Of a stretch of DNA of 64,000 nt, positions 18,770-27,153 are shown piece after piece; within the stretch, counting starts at the first letter, position 1; every line of letters begins with the position of its first letter. The position numbers and the translations under genes are program-made. The stretch spans positions 1-64,000 of the forward strand of contig NZ_JAFHKI010000016.1 of NCBI RefSeq assembly GCF_016937615.1, in the 5' to 3' direction. The notes below the pieces were generated by a model. That model saw nothing but the letters and a program-made list of their open reading frames with translations, did not search any database and had not been told where the DNA came from. This DNA comes from Pseudomonas lactucae (GTDB lineage Bacteria > Pseudomonadota > Gammaproteobacteria > Pseudomonadales > Pseudomonadaceae).

Positions 18770-19792
18770 ATGAACTCGAAAACAGCGCTTTTCACGGATG
18801 AACAACGCGTCGCCGTGGTCATTCCCAGCTATCGGGTCACCGCGCACATCATGGGTGTCATAGAGGCCATAGGGCCGCAGGTCTGGCGCATCTATGTCAT
18901 TGACGATGCCTGCCCGGACGGCTCAGGCGAGCATGTGCTGGCGTCCTGCAACGACCCTCGGGTGCGGGTGCTGCCCCATGACGTCAACAAAGGCGTGGGC
19001 GGCGCGGTCATGACCGGCTATCGAGCCGCCCTCGCCGACGGCGCGAGCATCATCGTCAAAGTCGACGGCGACGGCCAGATGGACCCGGCCCTGATCCCGT
19101 TGTTCATCGACCCGATCCTCGCGGGCGAAGCCGACTACACCAAGGGCAATCGTTTTTTTGACCTGGAAGAGGTCCAGTCTATGCCGCGGCTGCGTCTGTT
19201 CGGCAACGCGGTATTGTCGCTGATGGCCAAACTGTCGACGGGTTATTGGGACCTGTTCGATCCCACTAACGGCTACACGGCGATTCACCGTGACGTCGCC
19301 AGGCTCTTGCCCCTGGACAAACTCAGTCAGCGCTACTTCTTCGAAACCGACATCCTGTTCCGCCTGAATACACTGCGCGCGGTGGTGGTGGATATTCCGA
19401 TGGAGGCCCGCTACGGCGACGAAGTCAGTCATCTCAACGTTTCGAAAATCGTCGGCGAGTTCCTGTTCAAGCATGTGCGCAATTTCACCAAACGCGTGCT
19501 CTACAACTACTACCTGCGCGACATGTCCCTGGCTTCAATCGAATTGCCGCTCGGAATGGTGATGTTCGTCTTCGGCATCCTCTTTGGCAGTTATCACTGG
19601 TACGAATCAGCACAGCACGGCATCGCGACACCGGCCGGAACCGTGATGCTCAGCGCATTGCCCATGCTCATGGGTTTACAGCTGATCATGGCGTTTCTCG
19701 GCTATGACATCGCCTCGGTGCCCAGCAGGCCACGCCATTACAAGCGGGGCAAAGCCCCCTCATTGCGGGAAGAACACTCATTAAAGCGCTGA
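18770..19792 (+). CDS. Family 2 glycosyltransferase, polyprenyl-phosphate sugar synthase type
   Basis: A 340-residue enzyme. The GT-A domain (VAVVIPSYRVTAHI, IYVIDDACPDGSGEHV, HDVNKGVGGAVMTGYRAAL, metal motif VDGDGQMDP, then DPTNGYTAI) matches the DPM1/GtrB class, which transfers a sugar from a nucleotide donor to a polyprenyl phosphate. Two or three hydrophobic helices near the C-terminus (LPLGMVMFVFGILFG; TVMLSALPMLMGLQLIMAFLG) would anchor it in the inner membrane. It is 12 bp downstream of the GT-C-like gene and followed by a methyltransferase and GtrA, consistent with synthesis of a lipid-linked sugar donor. Confidence 0.85.
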   Translation: MNSKTALFTDEQRVAVVIPSYRVTAHIMGVIEAIGPQVWRIYVIDDACPDGSGEHVLASCNDPRVRVLPHDVNKGVGGAVMTGYRAALADGASIIVKVDGDGQMDPALIPLFIDPILAGEADYTKGNRFFDLEEVQSMPRLRLFGNAVLSLMAKLSTGYWDLFDPTNGYTAIHRDVARLLPLDKLSQRYFFETDILFRLNTLRAVVVDIPMEARYGDEVSHLNVSKIVGEFLFKHVRNFTKRVLYNYYLRDMSLASIELPLGMVMFVFGILFGSYHWYESAQHGIATPAGTVMLSALPMLMGLQLIMAFLGYDIASVPSRPRHYKRGKAPSLREEHSLKR

Positions 19793-19824
19793 GAGATTTT
19801 TTATCGGACCCATCGCTCAAGACC

Positions 19825-20571
19825 TTGGATGTCGATGCTTACGCGCGCCTCGAACTTCACGGCAAGGTGCTTGAGCGCAAACGGATGCTGCGGGACGTGT
19901 TCGTCGAGTTCCACCATGGGTTTCATCGCTTGGCCGACCGCTATTTCAAGGTCCAGGGCCTTGACGTGGAACTCGGGGCGGGCATCGCGCCCATGCGCAA
20001 TTCGTACCCTGAAGTCTTGGCTACGGACATCGTCGCGACCGAGACCCTGGACATGGCGCTCGACGCCGAGGCGATGAGCCTGGACGATCAGTCGGTAAGG
20101 GCTTTTTATGGCCAGAACTGTTTTCACCATTTCCCTCACCCCGAGCGGTTTTTCACGGAACTGGAAAGAACACTGAAGATCGGCGGCGGCGCCATTTTGA
20201 TCGAGCCTTTTCACGGCCCCTTTGCCGCCTTTCTGTATAAACGCCTGTTCAAGTCCGAAGGGTTCGACAAGCACTTCCCCTCTTGGGAAACCCCTTCGAC
20301 CGGCCCCATGAACGGTGCCAACCAGGCGCTGAGCTACATCGTGTTCGTTCGCGACAAGCAGGCGTTCGAGCACAAGCATCCGGGCCTGGAAATCGTCCAC
20401 CAGGAAGTCTGCGGCAATTACCTGCGCTACTTGATTTCGGGCGGCCTGAACTTTCGCCAGTTGCTGCCTGATGCGCTGATCCCGGTGCTCAAAGTCGTAG
20501 AAAAACTCCTGTATCCGCTGAGACGGCTAATGGCGCTGCATCACATCGTGGTGATCAGGAGGCGGTCTTGA
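19825..20571 (+). CDS. Class I SAM-dependent methyltransferase
   Basis: About 248 residues. The SAM motif is LDVELGAGIAPMR, followed by VLATDIV and the post-I segment FYGQNCFHHFPHPERFFTELERTLKIGGGAILIEPF, which is typical of Methyltransf_11-type enzymes. The frame is open upstream without ATG, GTG or TTG before 19825. The codons between 19780 and 19825 read IKALRDFLSDPSLKT, which looks coding, so translation may begin at a rare ATT or CTG codon overlapping the previous stop. It ends overlapping GtrA by 4 bp. It may methylate the lipid-linked sugar or a precursor. Confidence 0.8.
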   Translation: MDVDAYARLELHGKVLERKRMLRDVFVEFHHGFHRLADRYFKVQGLDVELGAGIAPMRNSYPEVLATDIVATETLDMALDAEAMSLDDQSVRAFYGQNCFHHFPHPERFFTELERTLKIGGGAILIEPFHGPFAAFLYKRLFKSEGFDKHFPSWETPSTGPMNGANQALSYIVFVRDKQAFEHKHPGLEIVHQEVCGNYLRYLISGGLNFRQLLPDALIPVLKVVEKLLYPLRRLMALHHIVVIRRRS

Positions 20572-20975
20572 CCTTTGTCCGGTATGGCGCCATCCAACTC
20601 ATGGCCTATGCGTTGGACATGGGGACCTTTTTGCTATTGATGACGCTGTTTCAGGATTACCCCGTCCTGGCCAACATCACGGGCAAAATGGTCGCCGGTG
20701 TGTTCGCGTTCTTTTTGCATCGCCACTTCACGTTCCAGTCGACCCACGCCAGCGGCAAGGCGCAAGCCGTGCGTTATTTCTCATTGCTCGCCCTCAATAT
20801 TCCGGTGGCTTCGGCGCTGTTCAGCCTGGGGCTGTATTTCATCAATAGCCCTGCTCCGGTGAAACTTATCAGCGATGTGATCTGCGTGGCCCTGACCTAC
20901 TCGATCAGCAAACTGTTCGTGTTTCATTCCGATACGCCCCGGCCTGTTCCCACTGACCGCGCCAAAGGCACATGA
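20568..20975 (+). CDS. GtrA family membrane protein
   Basis: A 135-residue protein with four hydrophobic segments, the standard GtrA/DPMS_TM size and topology (YGAIQLMAYALDMGTFLLLMTLF, NITGKMVAGVFAFFLHRHFTF, ALNIPVASALFSLGLYFI, LISDVICVALTYSISKLFVF). Family members are thought to move polyprenyl-phosphate-linked sugars across the inner membrane or assist their synthases. It begins at TTG 20568 in a TTGA overlap with the methyltransferase stop and ends in an ATGA overlap with the SDR, so it is tightly coupled to its neighbours. Confidence 0.85.
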   Translation: MTFVRYGAIQLMAYALDMGTFLLLMTLFQDYPVLANITGKMVAGVFAFFLHRHFTFQSTHASGKAQAVRYFSLLALNIPVASALFSLGLYFINSPAPVKLISDVICVALTYSISKLFVFHSDTPRPVPTDRAKGT

Positions 20976-22260
20976 CGATGAAGCTATTGATTACCGGCGC
21001 GACAGGCTACATCGGACAACGCTTGTCAGCCCTCGCTGCGGCAAACGGCCACGAGGTCATATGCGCCACGCGCCAACCGTGTCCCGCGGCCTATGCCTGG
21101 CTGCCTTATGATCTGGGGGGGCCGGTCCCCGAGTGGCCAGCCGACACTCAGGCGTTGATCCATCTGGCGGCCGACACCTCAACGGGCGCTCACACAGGCG
21201 CGGAAACCGAAATACAGGCAGCCCAGGCGCTGATCCATGCTGCCCGACAAGGCGGCGCCAGGTTCGTTTTCATCTCCAGTCAAACCGCGCAAGCCACGGC
21301 CCCTGGCGTGTATGGCCGGACCAAATGGCGCATCGAACAGCATGTACTGGCCGCCGGGGGCACCGTCATCCGTCCCGGCCAAGTCTATGGTGGCCCCGAA
21401 CGCGGGCTCTTTGGCCTGTTGTCAGGGCTGGTTCGGCGAAGCCCGTTCATGCCGGTCCTCATGCCGGCGCCTGGCGTGCAACCTATCCATGTCGACGACC
21501 TCGCGGCCTCGATACTGGCCGTTGTCGAGCGCGACGACCTGGGTGGCGAAGTCTTCTGCCTGGGCGCCATCGAGCCGATTGCCTTTGACCGCTTCCTGGC
21601 GGCGATTGCCGTGCACCGGGTGCGTGCCATGCGCCTGCCTGTTCCGCTGCCGGTGCCATTGCTGCGGCTATTGCGGGTGTCATTGGGGTCTTCCTTGAGC
21701 ACAAAATCGGGCCTGGAGCGAATTTTCTCCCTGCTTCAACTGCCGCCTATGGACAGCGAAGGTTCGCTGCAAAAACTCGGTATCCGTTTGCGCCCCCTTG
21801 CCCACGGCATGCATCGATCCGGTCGCGGACAACGTCGAGCACTGCTCCAGGAAGCCACGATGCTTTTGAGCTACCTGCTCAACGCCCGCCGCAACGAAGC
21901 CTGGTCAGCCGCTACGCCCGCGCACTGGAACAGGCCGGCAGCAGCGGCGCCATCCTTCACTCACGCTGGCTAAAGCACTGGCCGATACTGCTGGCGCTAC
22001 TGGACAACCCCGGCGTGCTGCATACGCCCGACGGCCAGGCGCTGGCCTGGCGCCTGCAGATTGCACTCGCGATTGCCGAAGCCAGCCCCCAGGGCGCCCA
22101 GGTGTTCCTCGGCACCCAGCCACCGCGCAGCCTGTTCAGCGCATTAATCGCGCTGGGGCTCACCTCGTTCAAAGCACTGGTGTGGACGCTAGCCGCGTTG
22201 GCCTGCCGCCCCTTGGCTCGCCGGCTGTTGTCTGGGAGTGAGGCCCGCCATGAAGCCTGA
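20972..22260 (+). pseudogene. NAD-dependent epimerase/dehydratase with C-terminal extension, frameshifted
   Basis: An extended SDR: Rossmann motif TGATGYIGQRL, SSQTAQATAPGVYGRTKWRIEQ carrying the YxxxK pair, and GQVYGG. The first frame ends at 21973. From about 21898 a second frame continues as coding-like sequence (LVSRYARALEQAGSSG, SRWLKHWPILLALLDNPGVL, TPDGQALAWRLQIALAIAEASPQGAQVF) ending at 22260, with hydrophobic C-terminal segments. One extra base after NE gives a continuous chain of about 429 residues. The second part overlaps the GMC oxidoreductase start, as expected for a coupled operon. It probably acts with that oxidoreductase on a sugar. The extension may also be a separate small gene from GTG 22015. 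Confidence 0.72.
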
Positions 22261-23836
22261 ATTCGATGTAATCATTATCGGCAGTGGCCCGGCCGGCACG
22301 TCGGCTGCCTATCCGCTGGTCCAGGCGGGCCTCAACGTCCTGATGGTCGATGCCCAGACCGAAACAGCGTGCGCGACGTTACCGCCGGGGCCCTTTCTCA
22401 GCGCCAGGGCCAACGACGAACATCAGTGGAAATGGATGATCGGCGAACAGTTCCATGCGCTGAACCGATTGGACGCCGTCTCGCCCAAGCTCAAGACGCC
22501 GGCCCACGCGCATGTCTTCGAGGGCTTCAGCGCCGGCAATCGCATCGACACCGACAATTTTATCGGCATCGGTTCACTGGCCACCGGCGGTCTGTCCAAT
22601 GCCTGGGGTTGCGGTGTGGCAACGCTGGGAGCCAGTGACTTTGCCGGACTGCCCATCGATTATTCGCATATGCAGAGGTCCTACGAAACGGTCGCTCGCC
22701 GGATCGGTATCAGCGGCCGACTCGACGACGATCTCTCAAGCTACTTCGGACTTGATGCGTGGTCGCAACCGCCCCTGCCACTGGACTCGCTGCATCAGCG
22801 CCTGCTCGATCGCTACGCCCGGCGCCGCTCGGCGTTTCCCGACCTGGGGTTTCGCCTGGGTCGCTCCAGGGTAGCCGTGTTGAGTCAGCCCATGAACGAG
22901 CGCAAGGCCTGCGACCTGTCTGGAAACTGCTTGTGGGGGTGTGGCAATCAGGCCCTGTACAGCGCATCGCAAGAGCTACAAAAGCTCAAGCAATACCCGG
23001 GGTTCCGGCATGTCCAGGATTTTCTGGTGGAGGACCTGCAGCAACAGGGCGGCTCATGGACGATCAGCCACTCTCGCTCCGCCCAGCGCTTCTGCGGTAC
23101 CCGCTTGCTGTTGGCGGCGGGCACCCTCGCCTCGACCCGGCTCGCCCTCAAGCAACTGAAGCACTCGGCCCCGGTACCGCTGCTGTCATCGCCGACGGCA
23201 GCCTTCCTGCTGTGGCTGCCGAAAATGCTCGGAACGCCCAGGGTACCGGCATTCGGCCTGGGCCAGCTGTCATTCGCCCTGGCATTGACGCCCAGCGCCA
23301 CCGCCTTCGGTTCAACATTCAGCACCACGGGTTTGCCGATGACCGAATTCGTCAGCCGAATTGCGCTGAGCAAACGCTACAGCATCGAACTGCTGAAAAA
23401 CCTGCTCAACGCGTGCGTCGTCGGCAACATCTTCCTTCCCGGCCACCTGTCCAACAACACGGCGATCTTGCGCCACGACGGTTCGTTGAAGATCAACGGC
23501 CACACGCATCCCGAGTTACCTGAGCTGATGAAAACCGCCGAGACAAAGCTGCGCCGGATCTACTGGAAGATGGGCGCGCTGCTGATGCCCATGAGCTTCA
23601 CCGTCGGCAGGCCGGGTGCGGATATCCACTATGCGGGCACTTTGCCCATGCACGCGGCGCCCAGGATCGGACAGACCGACAGCCTTGGCGAAGTCGCAGG
23701 CCTTCGCGGCGTGCATATTGTCGACGGCGCCTGCCTGCCCCGCCTCACCGAGAAATCCCACACGCTGACCCTCATGGCCAACGCGGACCGGATAGCCCGC
23801 TCACTTGCGACACTGATAGGACATCAAAAGGCATGA
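22250..23836 (+). CDS. GMC family FAD-dependent oxidoreductase
   Basis: A 528-residue flavoprotein. The FAD-binding Rossmann motif DVIIIGSGPAGTSAAYPLV is at residues about 5-23, the NxGxxxGxG-like segment (IGSLATGGLSNAWGCG) near 110, ACDLSGNCLWGCGNQALYSA in the middle, and the GMC C-terminal signature HIVDGACLPRLTEKSHTLTLMANADRIA at the end. A hydrophobic stretch near 300-320 may associate it with the membrane. The ATG at 22250 directly precedes the first strand. Oxidation of a lipid-linked or free sugar is inferred from context by analogy with the FAD oxidase/SDR epimerase pairs that act on decaprenyl-phosphate sugars. Confidence 0.82.
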   Translation: MKPEFDVIIIGSGPAGTSAAYPLVQAGLNVLMVDAQTETACATLPPGPFLSARANDEHQWKWMIGEQFHALNRLDAVSPKLKTPAHAHVFEGFSAGNRIDTDNFIGIGSLATGGLSNAWGCGVATLGASDFAGLPIDYSHMQRSYETVARRIGISGRLDDDLSSYFGLDAWSQPPLPLDSLHQRLLDRYARRRSAFPDLGFRLGRSRVAVLSQPMNERKACDLSGNCLWGCGNQALYSASQELQKLKQYPGFRHVQDFLVEDLQQQGGSWTISHSRSAQRFCGTRLLLAAGTLASTRLALKQLKHSAPVPLLSSPTAAFLLWLPKMLGTPRVPAFGLGQLSFALALTPSATAFGSTFSTTGLPMTEFVSRIALSKRYSIELLKNLLNACVVGNIFLPGHLSNNTAILRHDGSLKINGHTHPELPELMKTAETKLRRIYWKMGALLMPMSFTVGRPGADIHYAGTLPMHAAPRIGQTDSLGEVAGLRGVHIVDGACLPRLTEKSHTLTLMANADRIARSLATLIGHQKA

Positions 23837-23885
23837 CCCACACGGTACTTTGCGTCATCAATGTTTTACGCCGGTACTTGCAGCC

Positions 23886-24992
23886 ATGCGCATGATTTAC
23901 CTGTCCGCGGTGCCTTGGGCCAGCTTCAGCCAGCGCCCCCATCACTTCGTCAATTGGTATCACCAGCAGACCGGCGAGCCGGTGCTGTGGATCGATCCGT
24001 ATCCGACACGCTTACCCACACTGAGCGATTTCACGCGCGCGCCGCCCGTCGCCCATGAACAAAGTGCTGCCCCTCCACCCTGGTTGCACGTGCGCAAGCC
24101 GCGCAGCTTACCCATCGAGCCCCTTCCAGGCTCGGCACTGCTGCTCACGCAACTGTGGCGCAACCTGTTCAAAGAAGCCGCGGCATTTTGTGCGCAAGGG
24201 CCCTGCATGCTGTGTGTCGGAAAACCTTCCGAACTTGCCCTGCAACTGTTGGCGCGGCTCCCTGGAAGCCACGCCGTCTACGATGCGATGGATGATTTTC
24301 CGGCGTTTTATCAGGGCCTGTCGCGCCGGGCCATGGAGCGCCGCCAGGCTCAACTCATTCGGCGGATCTCCAACGTCATGGCCTCCTCCACCCCGCTTCG
24401 CGACAAACTTTTGGGCATGACCAACCCTGTACAACTGGCCCTCAATGCCTGTGACATGCAAGCACTGGCGCCGATCGAAAGCCTGGACCTGGGCGCCAAA
24501 CAACAGGTCCTCGGCTACGTCGGCACGCTGGGTCGTTGGTTCGACTGGGACTTGGTCATCGCGCTGGCGCGCGCCAATCCAGCCAATCGGATCCGGCTGA
24601 TCGGCCCGCTCTTCACGCCGACCTCATGCCTATTGCCTGACAATATCGAGCTGCTTCCCGATTGCTCCCATGCCGACGCAATCGCGGCCATGGCGACGTT
24701 TTCGGTAGGCTTGATCCCTTTCAAGCTCAACCGCCTGACCGCCTCGGTGGACCCGATCAAATTCTATGAGTATCGCGCCCTCGGCTTGCCCGTCATCTCC
24801 ACCCGTTTCGGTGAAATGGCCCTGCGCGACCGTGAACCGGGGGTCTGGATCGTGGATAAAGGCAGCGACTTGCGTAAAACCGCCGTTGAAGCACTCGCCA
24901 GTCGAAGCGACTATTCGACGGTCCATCAATTTCGTGAAGCGCATCGTTGGGCCCAGCGCTTTTGTGCGATGCCTCTCAACGACGGCGTATAA
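23886..24992 (+). CDS. GT4-like glycosyltransferase
   Basis: About 368 residues of GT-B fold. WASFSQRPHHFVNWY at the N-terminus, HAVYDAMDDFPAFYQGL, LGYVGTLGRWFDWDL and the sugar-nucleotide motif VDPIKFYEYRALGLPVISTRF parallel the GT-B halves of the two large glycosyltransferases in this locus, but here without a GT2 domain or coiled coil. The ATG at 23886 is preferred over the TTG at 23850 because it begins the first beta strand (MRMIYLSAV). It closes the polysaccharide locus. Confidence 0.82.
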   Translation: MRMIYLSAVPWASFSQRPHHFVNWYHQQTGEPVLWIDPYPTRLPTLSDFTRAPPVAHEQSAAPPPWLHVRKPRSLPIEPLPGSALLLTQLWRNLFKEAAAFCAQGPCMLCVGKPSELALQLLARLPGSHAVYDAMDDFPAFYQGLSRRAMERRQAQLIRRISNVMASSTPLRDKLLGMTNPVQLALNACDMQALAPIESLDLGAKQQVLGYVGTLGRWFDWDLVIALARANPANRIRLIGPLFTPTSCLLPDNIELLPDCSHADAIAAMATFSVGLIPFKLNRLTASVDPIKFYEYRALGLPVISTRFGEMALRDREPGVWIVDKGSDLRKTAVEALASRSDYSTVHQFREAHRWAQRFCAMPLNDGV

Positions 24993-25122
24993 AGGACGAT
25001 ACAGCCGTCACGGTCAAAGCCCTGGCCGTGCGCCACACCGCCCTGTGTTGCTGAGCGGCAACCAGGCCCGCCTGTGCAGCATTGCTACGGTAAGCCCGCG
25101 CTCAATGCTTGAATCCGGACCT

Positions 25123-25141
25123 GTGCAGGCCTACCCTGCAC
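25123..25141. promoter_or_regulatory. Perfect 7-bp inverted repeat upstream of AraC gene
   Basis: GTGCAGG and CCTGCAC are separated by five bases, 40 bp upstream of the AraC-type gene. The stem is not followed by a T run, so a regulator binding site is as likely as a terminator of the preceding glycosyltransferase gene. The rest of the 24993-25180 gap shows nothing recognisable. Confidence 0.3.
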
Positions 25142-25180
25142 GCGTAGAACAATCACCCAATGCGTCAGGGAAGACCTTAA

Positions 25181-25909
25181 ATGTGGGATGGCAGCGTTAC
25201 CTTTGGCGACTCATGGGCCGGTTACATTGGCCGTGCGGATCAAAACACTGCCCACTCCCATGTCGCCATCCAACTGTGCATCGGCGTAGGCCAACCCGTG
25301 ACTCTGGAGCTGCCCGGGCAGTTGATCCGTGCTGCGGGTGTGATCATCGGCCCCAACGTCGAACACCGCGCCGTGGCCGACAGTCATCCGGTGGCGTTTG
25401 TGTATGTCAGTCCGGATACTGCGTTGGGCCGTGCGCTCAATGCGTTGCTGCAAGACAATGGCATCGCCCTGGCCAGTGATGAACTGCTGGAGTGCTTTCG
25501 CCATACCGCATCCCTCCCGCACTTTGTCGACGCTCTCTCGCGTTTGCTGGCAATCACCCCACCGATCGACCATCGGCTCTCCAAAGCCTTGAATATGCTG
25601 CGCCTGGACCGCGACGGCCCCGGTAGCGTCAGTCGCGCCGCCCATGCGGTGGGGTTGTCCAGCCCACGCCTGCGCTGCGTCGCCACCCACCAGATGGGGG
25701 TCTCCCTCTCCCAATGGATCATCTGGAACAAATTGGAGCGAGCCTCCAAATCCCTGGCCGGCGGTTCGACGTTATCGGACGCCGCCGCCGACGGTGGCTT
25801 CTCCGACCAGGCGCATCTGGCCCGCATGATGCGCCGCATGATTGGCATGACGCCGCGCACCGCCGCCGAGGTTTTGCGCAAGACAAGCGTTTCATTCAAG
25901 ACGCGTTGA
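25181..25909 (+). CDS. AraC family transcriptional regulator
   Basis: A 242-residue regulator. A cupin-like sensing region (HSHVAIQLCIGVGQPVTLEL, GVIIGPNVEHRAVA) is followed by a C-terminal HTH_18 domain (LSSPRLRCVATHQMGVSLSQWIIWNKLERASKSLAGGSTLSDAAADGGFSDQAHLARMMRRMIGMTPR). The pattern GFSDQAHLARMMRRMIGMTP is the canonical second HTH. It sits 179 bp upstream of a ten-gene biosynthesis and export set in the same direction and is the obvious candidate activator. The start is taken at the first residue that fits the cupin strand order. Confidence 0.85.
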   Translation: MWDGSVTFGDSWAGYIGRADQNTAHSHVAIQLCIGVGQPVTLELPGQLIRAAGVIIGPNVEHRAVADSHPVAFVYVSPDTALGRALNALLQDNGIALASDELLECFRHTASLPHFVDALSRLLAITPPIDHRLSKALNMLRLDRDGPGSVSRAAHAVGLSSPRLRCVATHQMGVSLSQWIIWNKLERASKSLAGGSTLSDAAADGGFSDQAHLARMMRRMIGMTPRTAAEVLRKTSVSFKTR

Positions 25910-25917
25910 TATCAAAA

Positions 25918-25968
25918 AGCCAATATCGATCGCATCTTATTCGCGAAAACGTTAAGCGCTGATTGGCT
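25918..25968. promoter_or_regulatory. Spaced inverted repeat upstream of the biosynthetic operon
   Basis: AGCCAAT at 25918-25924 and ATTGGCT at 25962-25968 form a perfect 7-bp inverted repeat with a 37-bp A/T-rich interval, 121 bp before the first operon gene. The interval (AATATCGATCGCATCTTATTCGC region) is A/T-rich enough to hold a promoter. Binding by the adjacent AraC protein is inference. Confidence 0.25.
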
Positions 25969-26088
25969 CCCCCGAGGATCTCAGCGCCACCGAAAGTGAA
26001 TACACACGTGTTCGCCCGGGCCCCCATGCCTGCGATTTGGCGAAACGCCCCGTTAATTCTTTCGATGAGTCCGCAGGAAGCGCCCTAC

Positions 26089-27153
26089 ATGTCAGCACAG
26101 CAAAAATTAACCGTCCTTCTCACAGGAGGCTCAGGCGTACTGGGTGAGTCATTGATCGACTGCCTGGCAGAGGATGTTCACTTGGTCTGTCTGGCGCGCA
26201 AAAGCCGCATCCGCGATCCACGGGTGGAAGTGCTCAAGGGCGATATCTGCAGCCCTCGCCTCGGATTGGCTGCCGACGCTTATGCCGCGCTGCTTGAGCG
26301 TGTCGACTGGGTGATCCACGCCGCAGCGGTGACCCGCCTGGATGGCGATGTCGATCAAATCTTTTCGGTGAACTACCTTGGCACCGAAAACGTCGTGGCT
26401 TTTGTGCAACAGGCCAAGGTGCCGCTGTATCACATCAGCACCGCCTTTACCCATCCCTGCGACTATTACGAAGGTGTGCAAGCGCAGACCCCTTACGAAG
26501 TCGCCAAGCGCCAGGCCGAAACCCTGGTGCGCTCGGCCGGTATCGATGTGTCGATTTTTCGGCCGTCCATCATCATCGGCGACGCAGACACCGGGCATAT
26601 GCCCAACTTCCAGGGCTTCCATATGACCATGGGGCTGATGATGTCCGGCGTGCTGCCCATCGTGCCCTGCCCACCTGCAGGCTATATCGACCTGATCGCC
26701 CGTGACGTTGCGGCGCAGGCGATTGCCAACGCGTTGCGCCAGCGCTTGATCGGCGACGACTATTTTCTCACCAGCGGCCCCCAGGCCCTCGATCTCACTG
26801 GCCTGCTGGACCTGATGTGCCAGTCCATGGACGCCCAGGCGCAGCCGTTCACACGGCCACGCTGCATGGCGCCGGACATTTATGAACGCTTGATCCGCCC
26901 GGTATTTCTGCCGGCGCTGAGTGGCAATATCCAGGCCGCCCTGACCCGCGCCACCCAGTTGTGCCGCTATGCCTGCCTGCGTACGCCGCTGCCTACATCG
27001 TTGCCGCAGTTACTCGGCGAGCCCGCGTTCAGTCAGCGTGACGTCAGCCGTGAGTTACTGCTGTCGCTCAACCACCTGGCGCCCAAGCTGGGGGCGTTGA
27101 CCCGCGTGCTCAAACAGCCGGTGCCACTGTCCACAGAGGCAAGCGCAGCATGA
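26089..27153 (+). CDS. NAD(P)-dependent SDR of the thioester-reductase/male-sterility type
   Basis: A 354-residue extended SDR. The Rossmann motif TVLLTGGSGVLGESLI is at about residues 8-23, followed by VDWVIHAAAVTRLDGD, the catalytic PYEVAKRQAETLVRSAG (YxxxK) and IFRPSIIIGDADTG, all features of NAD_binding_4 proteins that reduce acyl thioesters to aldehydes or alcohols. The ATG at 26089 is chosen because AGGAAG lies 8 bases upstream, although the frame is open from 25963. It overlaps the aminotransferase by 4 bp. Together they could convert an acyl thioester to an aldehyde and then an amine. The thioester-reductase role is inference. Confidence 0.75.
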   Translation: MSAQQKLTVLLTGGSGVLGESLIDCLAEDVHLVCLARKSRIRDPRVEVLKGDICSPRLGLAADAYAALLERVDWVIHAAAVTRLDGDVDQIFSVNYLGTENVVAFVQQAKVPLYHISTAFTHPCDYYEGVQAQTPYEVAKRQAETLVRSAGIDVSIFRPSIIIGDADTGHMPNFQGFHMTMGLMMSGVLPIVPCPPAGYIDLIARDVAAQAIANALRQRLIGDDYFLTSGPQALDLTGLLDLMCQSMDAQAQPFTRPRCMAPDIYERLIRPVFLPALSGNIQAALTRATQLCRYACLRTPLPTSLPQLLGEPAFSQRDVSRELLLSLNHLAPKLGALTRVLKQPVPLSTEASAA

